Source: Actinomycetota bacterium
GTDB lineage: Bacteria; Actinomycetota; Actinomycetes; JACCUZ01
Direction of reading: 5' to 3'
NCBI GenBank assembly: GCA_030841035.1
Contig: JAVEDI010000055.1
Coordinates: forward strand, 41,030-105,029
DNA length: 64,000 nucleotides
In this document: positions 8,798 to 16,910 of the stretch, piece by piece
Position numbering within the stretch: the stretch's first letter is position 1
Layout of the letters: each line of letters opens with the position of its first letter
Notes under the pieces: generated by a model
The model's input: the letters and a program-made list of their open reading frames with translations, nothing else
Told to the model about the DNA's origin: nothing
Database searches by the model: none
Position numbers and translations under genes: made by a program

Positions 8798-9637
8798 TCA
8801 GCCGGGCCCGGTCGCCACCCGTCGCAGCACGGCCGCGGCCACCTCGGGCGCGTGGGTCTCGGCCAGCCAGTGCCCGGCATCGAGCTGCTCGAGGCGGTAG
8901 TCGGCGAGGACGAAGTCGCGCGTCCGGCGGGCGGCCGCCGGGGCGAAGAACGGGTCCCGGCTGCCGAAGACCAGGCTCGTGGGCACGTGCGTGCGCCCCG
9001 CGGGGTGGCTCCGGGAAGCGGCGATGCCGCGGTACCACCCCAGCATCGCGCTCAACGCGCCCGGCTCGCGGACCCGCTCCAGGTAGTGCCCGACCCGGTC
9101 GGCCGGCAGCCCGGACCGGCTCAGCAGCTCGCGCACCAGCCAGCCCTGCCGGGCGAGCAGGACGCGCTCGGGGACGCCGGGCAGCTGGAAGAACCCGATG
9201 TAGGACGAGCGGAGGAGCTGCGAGCTGCTGCGCATGGCCGCCGCGAGCGCACCCGGGTGCGGCGTGGACAGCACGGTCAGCGACTGCACGCGTTCGGCAT
9301 GGCGGCCCGCCAGGGCCCAGGCGACGGCGCCGCCCCAGTCGTGCCCGACGACATGGGCGCGCTGGACCTGCGCGGCGTCGAGGAGGGCCAGCACGTCGGC
9401 CACGAGCTGCGGCATCGCGTAGCCGGCCCGGCCCCCGTCGCGGGGGCGCGCGCCGCGCGAGTAGCCGCGCTGGTCGGGCACCAGGACGCGCAGGCCCGCG
9501 TCGACGAGGCGCGGGACCACGGCGTCGTACGACGTGGCGTCCTGCGGGAAGCCGTGCAGGCAGACGACCGTGCCCCGCTCACCCGTGCCGCAGTCGTGCA
9601 CGTCGAAGTGCAGCCCTGCACGCTCAAAGCTCTGCAT
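8798..9637 (-). CDS. Alpha/beta hydrolase, epoxide hydrolase-like
   Basis: Protein of 279 aa with the alpha/beta hydrolase fold. The oxyanion motif HGFPQ (about residues 28-32) and the nucleophile elbow GHDWGG (Asp at about 100) are those of epoxide hydrolases and haloalkane dehalogenases, which use Asp rather than Ser. The catalytic acid is probably in FGSRDPFF and the catalytic His in LDAGHWLAETHAPEV. The natural substrate cannot be deduced. The gene start overlaps the end of the upstream methyltransferase gene by 14 nt, so the two are probably cotranscribed. The ATG at 9637 begins right at the conserved fold. Confidence 0.82.
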   Translation of the reverse strand: MQSFERAGLHFDVHDCGTGERGTVVCLHGFPQDATSYDAVVPRLVDAGLRVLVPDQRGYSRGARPRDGGRAGYAMPQLVADVLALLDAAQVQRAHVVGHDWGGAVAWALAGRHAERVQSLTVLSTPHPGALAAAMRSSSQLLRSSYIGFFQLPGVPERVLLARQGWLVRELLSRSGLPADRVGHYLERVREPGALSAMLGWYRGIAASRSHPAGRTHVPTSLVFGSRDPFFAPAAARRTRDFVLADYRLEQLDAGHWLAETHAPEVAAAVLRRVATGPG

Positions 9638-10514
9638 GGCCGCAGATCCTGCCCCCGTCGGGGGACGGCCACGCCCGCCGCGCGGGAAAGCCCCGCTGCC
9701 TGGCCGCCTCGTAGAGCACCACCGTGCCCGCAGACGCCGCGTTGAGCGAGCTCGCGTCACCACCGATGGGGATGCGCACCACCTGGGTGCAGGCGTCGCG
9801 CCAGCCCGCGCTCATGCCCGCCGTCTCGTTGCCGACCACGAGCAGGGTCGGGCCCCGCAGCTCGGCCTCTGGCAGCGCCGTCGGGCCGGTCTCGTCGGTC
9901 CCCACCACGGCGACCGGTCCTGGGCCGCGCTCGACCCAGCGCAGCACGTCCTGGGTCGCGGCGGCCGGCACGCACGGCAGCGCGAACAGCGACCCGGTGC
10001 TGGCCCGCACCGTACGCGGGTCCCACAGGTCCGCGGCGTGCCCGCAGACGACGACGCCACGAGCGCCGAACGCGTCGGCCGAGCGGATCAGCGTGCCGAG
10101 GTTGCCCGGGCTGCTCGGTCGGTCGAACACCACGACCAGCCCGTCGCGGCCGAGGTCGATCCGAGCGAGATCCGGCGGCGGGATGCGGGCCACGGCAAGC
10201 AGCTCGGGTACGTCGGCGTCGCTGCCCGCGGGCGCGTCGCGGTCGGCGAGCGCCTGCATCAGGTCAGGGGCGAGCGCGAGCTGCTCGGCGTCGCTGCCGG
10301 CCAGCGCCTCGCGCGCCCACGACGAGAGCGCCCGGTCGTCCCGGTGCAGCAACGCGGACAGCGGCCACTCGTGGCGCAGCGCCAGCGTGATGGGCCGCAC
10401 CCCGTGCACGAGGAACTCGCCCAGCCGGTGACGCTTGCTGCGGTTGGCCAGCAACGACTCCCACTGCTGGAAGCGTGCGTTGCGCGTCGTGACGCGGCGG
10501 GTGGCGCGGGACAT
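9624..10514 (-). CDS. TrmH/SpoU-family RNA 2'-O-ribose methyltransferase
   Basis: SPOUT-class methyltransferase (296 aa) with an N-terminal RNA-binding domain (about 1-120) and a C-terminal knotted SAM domain. The three family motifs are visible: motif 1 RPSSPGNLGTLIRSADAFG, motif 2 LLVVGNETAGM and motif 3 IPIGGDASSLNAASAG. It methylates the ribose of a specific rRNA or tRNA nucleotide, but which one cannot be told from the sequence. The ATG at 10514 was chosen because the family domain starts there; the open frame extends upstream into the divergent carbonic anhydrase gene. It is the first gene of a pair with the epoxide-hydrolase-like gene. Confidence 0.87.
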   Translation of the reverse strand: MSRATRRVTTRNARFQQWESLLANRSKRHRLGEFLVHGVRPITLALRHEWPLSALLHRDDRALSSWAREALAGSDAEQLALAPDLMQALADRDAPAGSDADVPELLAVARIPPPDLARIDLGRDGLVVVFDRPSSPGNLGTLIRSADAFGARGVVVCGHAADLWDPRTVRASTGSLFALPCVPAAATQDVLRWVERGPGPVAVVGTDETGPTALPEAELRGPTLLVVGNETAGMSAGWRDACTQVVRIPIGGDASSLNAASAGTVVLYEAARQRGFPARRAWPSPDGGRICGHAEL

Positions 10515-10574
10515 GGGCCCATCCTGGTCTCTCAGGACCGCAGGCCGGCCCGGGACGGTGCACGAACGCCCGTC

Positions 10575-10580
10575 TAGGCT
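10575..10580 (+). promoter_or_regulatory. -10 box of leaderless carbonic anhydrase gene
   Basis: TAGGCT followed by 7 nt and then the GTG at 10588; a leaderless arrangement that also supports the chosen start. Confidence 0.5.
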
Positions 10581-10587
10581 GCGGTGC

Positions 10588-11088
10588 GTGCCGACGGATG
10601 ACGCCTTCGCCGACGTGCTGGCCGCGAACGAGGCGTACGCCGCGCAGTACCGGCTCGCCGAGCTCGAGGCGCGCGCCGCGAAGGGCCTGGGCGTGCTGAC
10701 CTGCATGGACTCCCGCATCGATCCGCTGGCGATGCTCGGTCTGGTCCCCGGCGACGCGAAGATCCTGCGCAACGCAGGGGCCCGGGTGACCGACGACGTG
10801 CTGCGCACCCTGGTCCTCGCGTCCTACCTGCTGGCGGTCGACCGGGTCATGGTCGTCGCCCACACCAAGTGCCGGATGGCCAGCGGCGACGAGGACAGCG
10901 TGCACACCGCGATTAGCGAGGCAGGTGGCCCCGACACCCGCAGCATCTCCTTCCAGACGACCAGCGACCAGGAGGCCGCGCTGCGCGCCGACGTACAACG
11001 CGTGCGGTCCTGGCCCTACCTGGCCGACCTCGCGGTCGGCGGGTTCCTGTACGACCTGGACACGGGGCGCCTACGGCAGGTCTGCTGA
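10588..11088 (+). CDS. Beta-class carbonic anhydrase
   Basis: Small 166-aa enzyme that hydrates CO2 to bicarbonate. Zinc ligands are C39, H92 and C95 (TCMDSR and HTKCRM), and the catalytic dyad D41/R43 is intact, as in the small beta-type enzymes of mycobacteria. The GTG start gives VPTDDAFADVL, and a -10 box ends 7 nt upstream. The frame is open further 5', but that sequence overlaps the divergent methyltransferase gene. It ends 16 nt from the end of the convergent ABC membrane-domain gene, with no visible terminator between them. No metabolic partner lies beside it. Confidence 0.9.
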   Translation: MPTDDAFADVLAANEAYAAQYRLAELEARAAKGLGVLTCMDSRIDPLAMLGLVPGDAKILRNAGARVTDDVLRTLVLASYLLAVDRVMVVAHTKCRMASGDEDSVHTAISEAGGPDTRSISFQTTSDQEAALRADVQRVRSWPYLADLAVGGFLYDLDTGRLRQVC

Positions 11089-11104
11089 CGCCGAGCGCCG
11101 ACGC

Positions 11105-12181
11105 TCAGTGCGGCAGGCGCTCCACGGGGCGCGGCAGGGTCGTCCCGCCCTCGGGTGGCCCACCGGGCGTGTCATGCCGGCCGCCCGGGCCCGGCTTGGG
11201 CCGGGGCGGCTTCTTGCCGACCAGGCCCGCGATGCGCTTGGCGCTCGGCAGCACCCGTCCGGCCCGCACGATGCTGCGGCCGAGCCCGACGGTCTTGTTG
11301 TGCATCAGCAGGATGTAGGCGAGCACCGTGAAGACCGCACCCGGTGAGAGCTGACCGGTGCGGCCGCCGCGGATGGTCAGGAGCAGGATCGTGCACGTCG
11401 AGGCGGCCAGGATCGCGTGCACGACGAAGGTGGTGAGGCCTTCCACCCGGGTCGCCTTCGAGTCGGGGGCTCGGTGGCTGCGCCGGGGTCGCTCCAGCTC
11501 GGTCTCTCCTGCGAGGTAGCGGTGCAGGTCGTCGGCCAGCTCGCCGTCGCGTTCCCTGGACTTGCGGCTGATGCGTGACGAGTGCGCCGCACCGAGACCG
11601 CCGGCGAACGCGGTGGCGAGGCCGCCGCCGAGGAACACCAGCCCGACGACGGGGTCGATGATCGCGACGATCACCGCCACGCCGAGGAAGAACGCCCCGT
11701 TGCGCGAGAGGCCGACCAGGATCGACGTGATGCCGCTCTTGAGCCGGCTGGTGTCGCCGGTGACCGTGGAGATCAGATCCCCGGCTGGCGTGCGGTCGGA
11801 GAGGACGGACACGCGGGCGAGCGCCGCGTCGCGCACGTCGTGGACGAGGCCGATCGCGAACCGGGTGAAGGCGAGCCGCTGCAACGACTCGGACACGCCC
11901 CAGACCAGCACGATGACCACGAACGCCCCGACCAGCCAGGCGACGGGGTCACCGACCTTCGGCACCAGGGCGGTGACGCCCGCCGCGCGACCCGAGGAAC
12001 CCTGGTGGAAGACGATCTCCATCAGTCCGCGCAACGGCCACGGGAAGGCCAGCCGCGCCGCGACCAGGACCAGGGTGGCGAGTGCGCCCTGGAACAGGTG
12101 CGACCGGTGGGGACGCCCGTACGGTGCCAGGACGCGGTACGCCGCCCGCGCCTTGCGCACCGTCCTGTGCAGCTGCCTCAT
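11105..12181 (-). CDS. ABC exporter-type transmembrane domain protein lacking an ATPase domain
   Basis: Protein of 358 aa with the six-helix fold of type I ABC exporters: PHRSHLFQGALATLVLVAARL, a coupling-helix region RFAIGLVHDVRDAALARVSVLSDRTPAGD-like, and later hydrophobic pairs near residues 150-190 and 255-300. After about residue 310 it ends in a short Pro/Gly-rich tail. No Walker A, signature or Walker B motif follows, so the nucleotide-binding half is missing. No ATPase gene lies next to it. Its start overlaps the upstream transferase by ATGA. It could work with a distant ATPase or be a degenerate half-transporter. An export role for the operon product is inference. Confidence 0.72.
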   Translation of the reverse strand: MRQLHRTVRKARAAYRVLAPYGRPHRSHLFQGALATLVLVAARLAFPWPLRGLMEIVFHQGSSGRAAGVTALVPKVGDPVAWLVGAFVVIVLVWGVSESLQRLAFTRFAIGLVHDVRDAALARVSVLSDRTPAGDLISTVTGDTSRLKSGITSILVGLSRNGAFFLGVAVIVAIIDPVVGLVFLGGGLATAFAGGLGAAHSSRISRKSRERDGELADDLHRYLAGETELERPRRSHRAPDSKATRVEGLTTFVVHAILAASTCTILLLTIRGGRTGQLSPGAVFTVLAYILLMHNKTVGLGRSIVRAGRVLPSAKRIAGLVGKKPPRPKPGPGGRHDTPGGPPEGGTTLPRPVERLPH

Positions 12182-13248
12182 GCAATCAGCCTGGCCTCGT
12201 CGCGGAACCAGCCGACCGCCGCCTGGGTCGCGGTGCCAGGGTTGAAGAACAGGTCACGCGTGATGGCCTGCCGGGTGGCGGACCCCGCAGCGGGGTCAGC
12301 GAGGGCGTCAGAGACGGCGCGGTGAGCAGAGGGGACGTCACTTGCCACCACGCCACCCTTGCGGCCCCAGGTCTCGAGGTCCAGCCGGTCGTCCTCGCCG
12401 GCCGCTGACTCCAACAACGCCGGAACGTCGAGGAAGACCAGTGGACGGTCGAGGAGCAGGAACTCGTTGGCGATCGAGGACGCGTCGCTGATCAGCACGT
12501 CCGAGGCGAACAGTGCGGGGATCGAGTCGAACTCGCGCAGCAGCCGGGTGTGGTCGGTCTCGAGGTGGGCCAGCCGATCGAACCAGTCGATGCCCGCCTT
12601 GGCATGGTCGTGCGGCTTGATCAGCAGGTCGTACTCCTGGGCCTCGGTGAAGTACCTGACGAGCTCCTCGCCGTGGACCTCCATCGCGTTGCCGTGCGCG
12701 CCGGTCGGGGCGAACATCACCACCGGCCGTTCACCGGTGAAACCGAGGCGGCGCTGGATCGACGCACGGTCCAGGGTGCCGTCCAGGAGCCGGTCGGTCT
12801 TGGGGAAGCCGATCCTGGCGGCGCGCGGGTCCGCGGCCCGCAGGACGCCACGCCGCTCGAAGGTCCGCAGCATGTACGGGCCGAGCATCAGGTAGTTGTC
12901 GTAGTTGCCGTTCTGCTCTCGGATCGCGCGGTTGCGGAAGGACATCCCGTGAAAGATCTGCACCGTCTCGGCGTAGCTGCGTGGCTTGATCGCCTTGGTG
13001 CAGGCCGACACCAGCACGTCCACGTCGAGCTCGGCCAGGTCGGCGTAGTCCACGACCGCCTCGGGCGGCAGATCGAACTGCGCGTACATCGCGTTCGTGT
13101 CGTAGCGGCGGTTGCCCTCGGCGTCGGTGTCCTTGGTCCCGCCCGAGACGAGGACCTCCGTGTCCGGAGAGCGGGACAGCGCGTCGAACAGCGGCCGGAA
13201 GCAGATGAAGTGAACCGGCGCGTAGCCGGTGAACAGGATGCGGGTCAA
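12178..13248 (-). CDS. CDP-glycerol glycerophosphotransferase-like protein
   Basis: GT-B type polymer transferase (356 aa). The C-terminal half has the family pattern ISDASSIANEFLLLDRPLVFLD and a PHDH segment, as in TagF/CDP-glycerol:polyglycerophosphate transferases that build teichoic-acid-like chains. The start is inferred to be TTG at 13248 (protein LTRILFTGYAPVHF): TTGA overlaps the stop of the upstream gene and AGAGGT lies before it. It sits between a sugar-phosphate/alcohol-phosphate nucleotidyltransferase and an ABC membrane domain, which suggests synthesis and export of a phosphodiester-linked surface polymer. The exact acceptor and donor are unknown. Confidence 0.75.
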   Translation of the reverse strand: MTRILFTGYAPVHFICFRPLFDALSRSPDTEVLVSGGTKDTDAEGNRRYDTNAMYAQFDLPPEAVVDYADLAELDVDVLVSACTKAIKPRSYAETVQIFHGMSFRNRAIREQNGNYDNYLMLGPYMLRTFERRGVLRAADPRAARIGFPKTDRLLDGTLDRASIQRRLGFTGERPVVMFAPTGAHGNAMEVHGEELVRYFTEAQEYDLLIKPHDHAKAGIDWFDRLAHLETDHTRLLREFDSIPALFASDVLISDASSIANEFLLLDRPLVFLDVPALLESAAGEDDRLDLETWGRKGGVVASDVPSAHRAVSDALADPAAGSATRQAITRDLFFNPGTATQAAVGWFRDEARLIA

Positions 13249-14018
13249 CGTGCTACCTCTCTCGCGACGTCGTGCTTGCTCGATGCGGGCCGGCGGCGAG
13301 CACCACGCCGGCCGCGCTCGAGGGCGGCGATGGCGGGCCACACCTCGTCGCGGGCGACGGCGAGGTCCTCGGGAAAGTCGATCTCCACCCAGGGCAGGTC
13401 GGCCACGTCGAGGCAGGCGATGGAGTGGCGGGGCGCGACATCGCTGATCGCCGCCCCGACCCAGTCGTCGACGTTGCCCTCTCGGACCAGCCAGCCGGCC
13501 GCCTCGAACGCCGCGTCGGCGAGGTGGTGGCTCAGGCGCAGGACCCCGACGTTCTCCCCGTCGGTGTCGGCGACTTCGAGCGCCTTGCTCATCCGGTTCA
13601 GCCGCCCCCGGCGCAGGTGCACCTTCATGTGCTCGTCGTCGTCACCGGAGCCGGAGTCGTAGGCGAGCGCGCTGCCGTGGACCGAGAGCAGGCGTTCCAG
13701 CAGCGTCGTGGGGAACAGCACGTCGCTGTTGAGCAGCAGCACCTCGTCGCTCACCGTGTGGCGAGCGAGCCAGAAGGAGTACAGGCTGTTGGTCTCGGCG
13801 TAGCGCTCGTTCACGAGCAGCCCGACCCGGTCCTGCGCGGCCGCCCGGACCTTCTCGTGCTCATGGCCCACGACCACGGTGACCTCGGCGACACCGGCCC
13901 GGTCCAGGGCGTCGAGCTGGTGGTGCAGCAGCGGCCGGCCCCCGACCTCGACCAGGCACTTCGGCAGGTCGAAACCCAGCCGCGAGCCTTCACCGGCGGC
14001 CAGGATCAACGCCTGCAT
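13245..14018 (-). CDS. Sugar-phosphate / choline-phosphate-type nucleotidyltransferase
   Basis: Protein of 257 aa with the nucleotidyltransferase fold. The signature LAAGEGSRLG...LPKCLVEVGGRPLL (residues 5-33) binds the NTP, and NSDVLF supplies the metal Asp. Short MobA/LicC-like members activate phosphocholine or phosphoglycerol with CTP, while sugar-1-phosphate enzymes are longer, so a CDP-activated donor for the next gene is plausible but inferred. It starts the operon with the CDP-glycerol-type transferase and the ABC membrane domain, all coupled by 4-nt overlaps. The ATG at 14018 begins at the fold. A likely -10 (TAACCT on the minus strand, 14099-14104) lies about 80 nt upstream. Confidence 0.78.
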   Translation of the reverse strand: MQALILAAGEGSRLGFDLPKCLVEVGGRPLLHHQLDALDRAGVAEVTVVVGHEHEKVRAAAQDRVGLLVNERYAETNSLYSFWLARHTVSDEVLLLNSDVLFPTTLLERLLSVHGSALAYDSGSGDDDEHMKVHLRRGRLNRMSKALEVADTDGENVGVLRLSHHLADAAFEAAGWLVREGNVDDWVGAAISDVAPRHSIACLDVADLPWVEIDFPEDLAVARDEVWPAIAALERGRRGARRRPASSKHDVAREVAR

Positions 14019-14098
14019 CAGCTCGCCCTGCACGACGGCGCCCGGACCGGGCCCGAGCGGGTGACTGTCATGCAGAGGGATCGCGGTGCCGATCGGCC

Positions 14099-14104
14099 AG
14101 GTTA
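14099..14104 (-). promoter_or_regulatory. Likely -10 box of the surface-polymer operon
   Basis: TAACCT on the minus strand, about 80 nt before the nucleotidyltransferase start, with GGTCAC 18 nt further upstream as a weak -35. Confidence 0.35.
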
Positions 14105-14127
14105 CGGTTCGCTGAACATTTGGTGAC

Positions 14128-14157
14128 CGTTTGGCGTGCTTTGACCGAAGCCAAACG
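14128..14157 (-). terminator. Stem-loop after dnaB, possible terminator
   Basis: Perfect 8-bp arms CGTTTGGC/GCCAAACG with a 14-nt loop, 34 nt past the dnaB stop codon. It lies in an unusually A/T-rich patch for this genome. It could instead be an operator for the downstream polymer operon, whose promoter lies 24 nt away. Confidence 0.45.
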
Positions 14158-14190
14158 AATCCGAGCCGAAAGATAGACAGACCAACGGGT

Positions 14191-16554
14191 TTAGCTCTGC
14201 GCCATGTCGACGAACCGCGAGTAGTGGCCCTGGAAGGCGACCGTGATCGTCGCGGTGGGGCCGTTGCGGTGCTTGGCCACGATGAAGTCGGCCTCTCCGG
14301 CCCGGGGCGACTCCCGCTCGTAGAGCTCCTCGCGGTGCAGCAGCACGACCATGTCGGCGTCCTGCTCGATCGAGCCCGACTCGCGCAGGTCGGACATCTG
14401 CGGTTTCTTGTCGGTGCGCTGCTCGGAGCCACGGTTGAGCTGGGAGATCGCGACGACCGGCACGTCGAGCTCCTTGGCCAGCAGCTTGATCGCGCGCGAG
14501 AACTCCGAGACCTCCTGCTGACGGCTCTCGACGCGCTTGCCGCTCTGCATGAGCTGCAGGTAGTCGATGATCACCAGCTTGAGGTCGTGACGCTGCTTGA
14601 GTCGGCGGCACTTGGCCCGGATCTCCATCATCGACATGTTGGGGGAATCGTCGATGAACAGCGGGGCGTTGGAGACCTCGCCCATCCGCCGCGCCAGGCG
14701 GGTCCAGTCGTCATCGGTCAGCTTGCCGGTGCGCATGTGGTGCAGCGGCACCCGTGCCTCGGCGGAGAGCAACCGCATGGTGATCTCGTTGCGGCTCATC
14801 TCCAGCGAGAAGAGGCAGGTCGTCATGTTGCTCTTGATGGCCGCCGACCGGGCGATGTCCAGCCCCAGTGTGGAGTTGTGCGTAGGGATCATGGTGGCGC
14901 CGGCGACGTACAGGTGGTCGTCGTTGTGCACCTCGACGCAGCGCACCGGCACGCTGGGCACCCGGCGCACCGCGACGACGTACCGCGCACCGGTGGTCAC
15001 GCCGTCACCCGCTCGACGCTCCTTGTGGGTCAGCCGCTTGTGCTCGACCCGGAAGACGTCCTCGTCCGCGGCGAAGGTGAGCACGAAGGACGCCGCGGCG
15101 CCCGTGTCGCCCCGACGGCCCCGCACCGTGCGCAGGCGGCAGGTGTGGCCGAGGCTGACCACCAGCTCCCGGATGGCTCGGGCGAGCCGCTGGCTCGAGG
15201 TCGCGACCCGCACCGCCCCGCTGCGGGTCACGGTGCCGCCGGTGTCGAGCAGGCCGGCCAGCAGCTCCCGGCGCTGCTGCTCCGACGAGCGGAGGTAGGA
15301 CCGCGGGATGTCCTGCGCTCCCCACACCCCGAGCGAGCGCAGGATCGCCGGCACCGTCTCCGGCCCGGACAGCTGCAGGGCGTAGCTGCCGGCCCCGGAC
15401 GGGAGGACGTCCAGCCCGTCACCCTCGAGGAGCATGGCGACCGCCGGGTCGTCGCTGGTGTAGCGGGCGCTGGTGCTGTGCCCCCCGCCCAGCCACACGC
15501 CCAGGGCGTACGGCGGCAGTGGCACGGGCACCGCGGGCAGCGCCAGCGCCGCGGTGTTGCGCACCGTGTGGTTGAGGCGCCGACCGGAGGGCGTGTCGAC
15601 CCGGACCGAGCGGGCCAGCCGCGCTGTTGTCGTCACGGCGGCCACCGTGCCCGCCCGGCGCGAGGCGAGGGTGTCGGTGAACCACTGGTGCTCGGCGTCC
15701 GCCACGATCACCGACCCGTCGCAGAACCGGACCTCGAAGCACGGGCGGTCCACCAGCACCTCGGTCGCCCGCACCACGGTGGTCGGCCGCCCGTCGGCGC
15801 CCAGCAGCTGGTCACCGACCGCGACGTCGCCCATCGTGGTCCAGCCCTGCGGGGTGGCCAGGGGCGTGTCCAGTGCCAGCGCCTTGCCGACGGCGGGGCG
15901 CGCCGCGACGACGATCATCTGCCCGGGGTGCAGCCCGTTGGTCAGCTCGTCGAAGTCCTGGAAGCCGGTGGGCACACCGACCATCTCGCCGCCGCGCGAG
16001 CCGATCGCCTCGATCTCGTCGAGGGTCCCCTCCATGATCGCCGAGAGGGGCACGTAATCCTCGGAGGTCCGCCGGTCCGTGACGGCGTAGACCTCGGCCT
16101 GGGCCGCGTCGACGATGTCGTCGGCGTCGCCGTCGCCGGTGTAGCCGAGCTGGACGATCTTGGTGCCGGCCTCGATGAGCCGGCGCAGGATCGCCGTCTC
16201 GCGCACGATGCGCGCGTAGTAGCCCGCGTTGGCCGCCGTGGGGACCGAGGAGATCAGCGTGTGCAGGTAGGGGGCGCCACCGACCCGCCCCAGCTCGCCG
16301 CGCTTCTGCAGCTCGGCCGACACGGTGACGGCGTCGGCCGGCTCGCCCCTGCCGTAGAGGTCGAGGACCGCCTCGAAGACCAGCTCGTGGGCCGGCCGGT
16401 AGAAGTCGTGCCCACGCACCGCTTCGACGACGTCGGCGATCGCGTCCTTGGACAGCAGCATGCCGCCGAGCACCGACTGCTCCGCGGCCACGTCCTGCGG
16501 CGGCGTACGGGTGAACTCCGAGGTCCCCTGGGCGGGGAACTCTGCCACGCTCAC
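14191..16554 (-). CDS. dnaB: Replicative DNA helicase DnaB containing an intein
   Basis: Precursor of 787 aa; removal of the 336-residue intein would leave a 451-aa helicase, the normal size. The N-terminal DnaG-interacting domain (AAEQSVLGGMLL, residues 23-34) and the RecA-like C-terminal domain (DDWTRLARRMGEVS, LVIIDYLQLM, DLRESGSIEQDADMV) are complete. The P-loop ARPAVGK-STLGLD is split after the Lys by the intein, so helicase activity depends on splicing. The start is GTG at 16554, seven bases after AAGGGG. In mycobacteria dnaB lies directly behind rplI; here a MATE gene and repeats intervene. DnaA boxes lie upstream. Confidence 0.95.
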   Translation of the reverse strand: MSVAEFPAQGTSEFTRTPPQDVAAEQSVLGGMLLSKDAIADVVEAVRGHDFYRPAHELVFEAVLDLYGRGEPADAVTVSAELQKRGELGRVGGAPYLHTLISSVPTAANAGYYARIVRETAILRRLIEAGTKIVQLGYTGDGDADDIVDAAQAEVYAVTDRRTSEDYVPLSAIMEGTLDEIEAIGSRGGEMVGVPTGFQDFDELTNGLHPGQMIVVAARPAVGKALALDTPLATPQGWTTMGDVAVGDQLLGADGRPTTVVRATEVLVDRPCFEVRFCDGSVIVADAEHQWFTDTLASRRAGTVAAVTTTARLARSVRVDTPSGRRLNHTVRNTAALALPAVPVPLPPYALGVWLGGGHSTSARYTSDDPAVAMLLEGDGLDVLPSGAGSYALQLSGPETVPAILRSLGVWGAQDIPRSYLRSSEQQRRELLAGLLDTGGTVTRSGAVRVATSSQRLARAIRELVVSLGHTCRLRTVRGRRGDTGAAASFVLTFAADEDVFRVEHKRLTHKERRAGDGVTTGARYVVAVRRVPSVPVRCVEVHNDDHLYVAGATMIPTHNSTLGLDIARSAAIKSNMTTCLFSLEMSRNEITMRLLSAEARVPLHHMRTGKLTDDDWTRLARRMGEVSNAPLFIDDSPNMSMMEIRAKCRRLKQRHDLKLVIIDYLQLMQSGKRVESRQQEVSEFSRAIKLLAKELDVPVVAISQLNRGSEQRTDKKPQMSDLRESGSIEQDADMVVLLHREELYERESPRAGEADFIVAKHRNGPTATITVAFQGHYSRFVDMAQS
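14875..15882 (-). mobile_element. Class 3 intein in the DnaB P-loop, endonuclease motifs degenerate
   Basis: This 336-residue in-frame insertion lies between the Lys and Ser of the DnaB Walker A motif. It begins ALALDTPLATPQGW, so residue 1 is Ala rather than Cys or Ser, and ends MIPTHN followed by extein Ser. The class 3 signature is present: Trp67 after His65 in block B (AEHQW), the block F nucleophile Cys315 (VRCVEVHNDDHLY), and Thr334 in block G (PTHN). A LAGLIDADG homing-endonuclease domain is recognisable, but its two acidic positions read Gly: LGVWLGGGHS (intein residue 133) and LLAGLLDTGGTV (residue 215). Splicing should still work, while DNA cleavage should be lost. Confidence 0.9.
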
Positions 16555-16735
16555 GTGTGCACCCCTTGTCGCTTGCTCCGGACCCGTTGACTCGAGCCCG
16601 CCCACCCCAGCGGCCGGCTCGAACACATGTTCTACCCAGCCACCGACACGTGCCGGGAGCCACGAGGAGTAGAGGGTCGGCGCCGAACGCCGAGCAGGAC
16701 GCTAGGCCCGTCGGGGGTCCGAGCTCAACCCGACC

Positions 16736-16801
16736 TGTGGACCCAGTTGTGGACAACGGTGTGCGCCTCGCCGTGACGAGGTGTGCACGGCCTGTGGACA
16801 A
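16736..16801 (+). promoter_or_regulatory. DnaA-box cluster upstream of dnaB
   Basis: TGTGGACAA, the full 9-nt actinobacterial DnaA box, occurs at 16748-16756 and again at 16793-16801, 45 bp apart, in the same orientation. TGTGGACCC at 16736-16744 is a partial match. They lie upstream of the dnaB promoter candidate. Confidence 0.65.
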
Positions 16802-16898
16802 CTGTGTGTGCGCTGGGCCGGCCGCGACGCCACCGGGCGTGCAGGGTGGCGCTTCGCCGTCCACCGACTGTGGAGGAAAGAATCTGCGGCCCGTTCCC

Positions 16899-16904
16899 TA
16901 ATCT
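16899..16904 (+). promoter_or_regulatory. -10 box of leaderless MATE gene
   Basis: TAATCT followed by 6 nt and then the GTG at 16911. Confidence 0.5.
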
Positions 16905-16910
16905 GGCCCC

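Larger units (their letters stand above)
16555..16910. promoter_or_regulatory. Divergent dnaB / MATE control region with DnaA boxes
   Basis: This 356-nt gene-free stretch holds the dnaB ribosome-binding site, a dnaB -10 candidate (TAGCGT on the minus strand, 16699-16704), two perfect DnaA boxes with a weaker one, and the MATE -10 box at 16899-16904. No further gene is seen. Confidence 0.6.
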
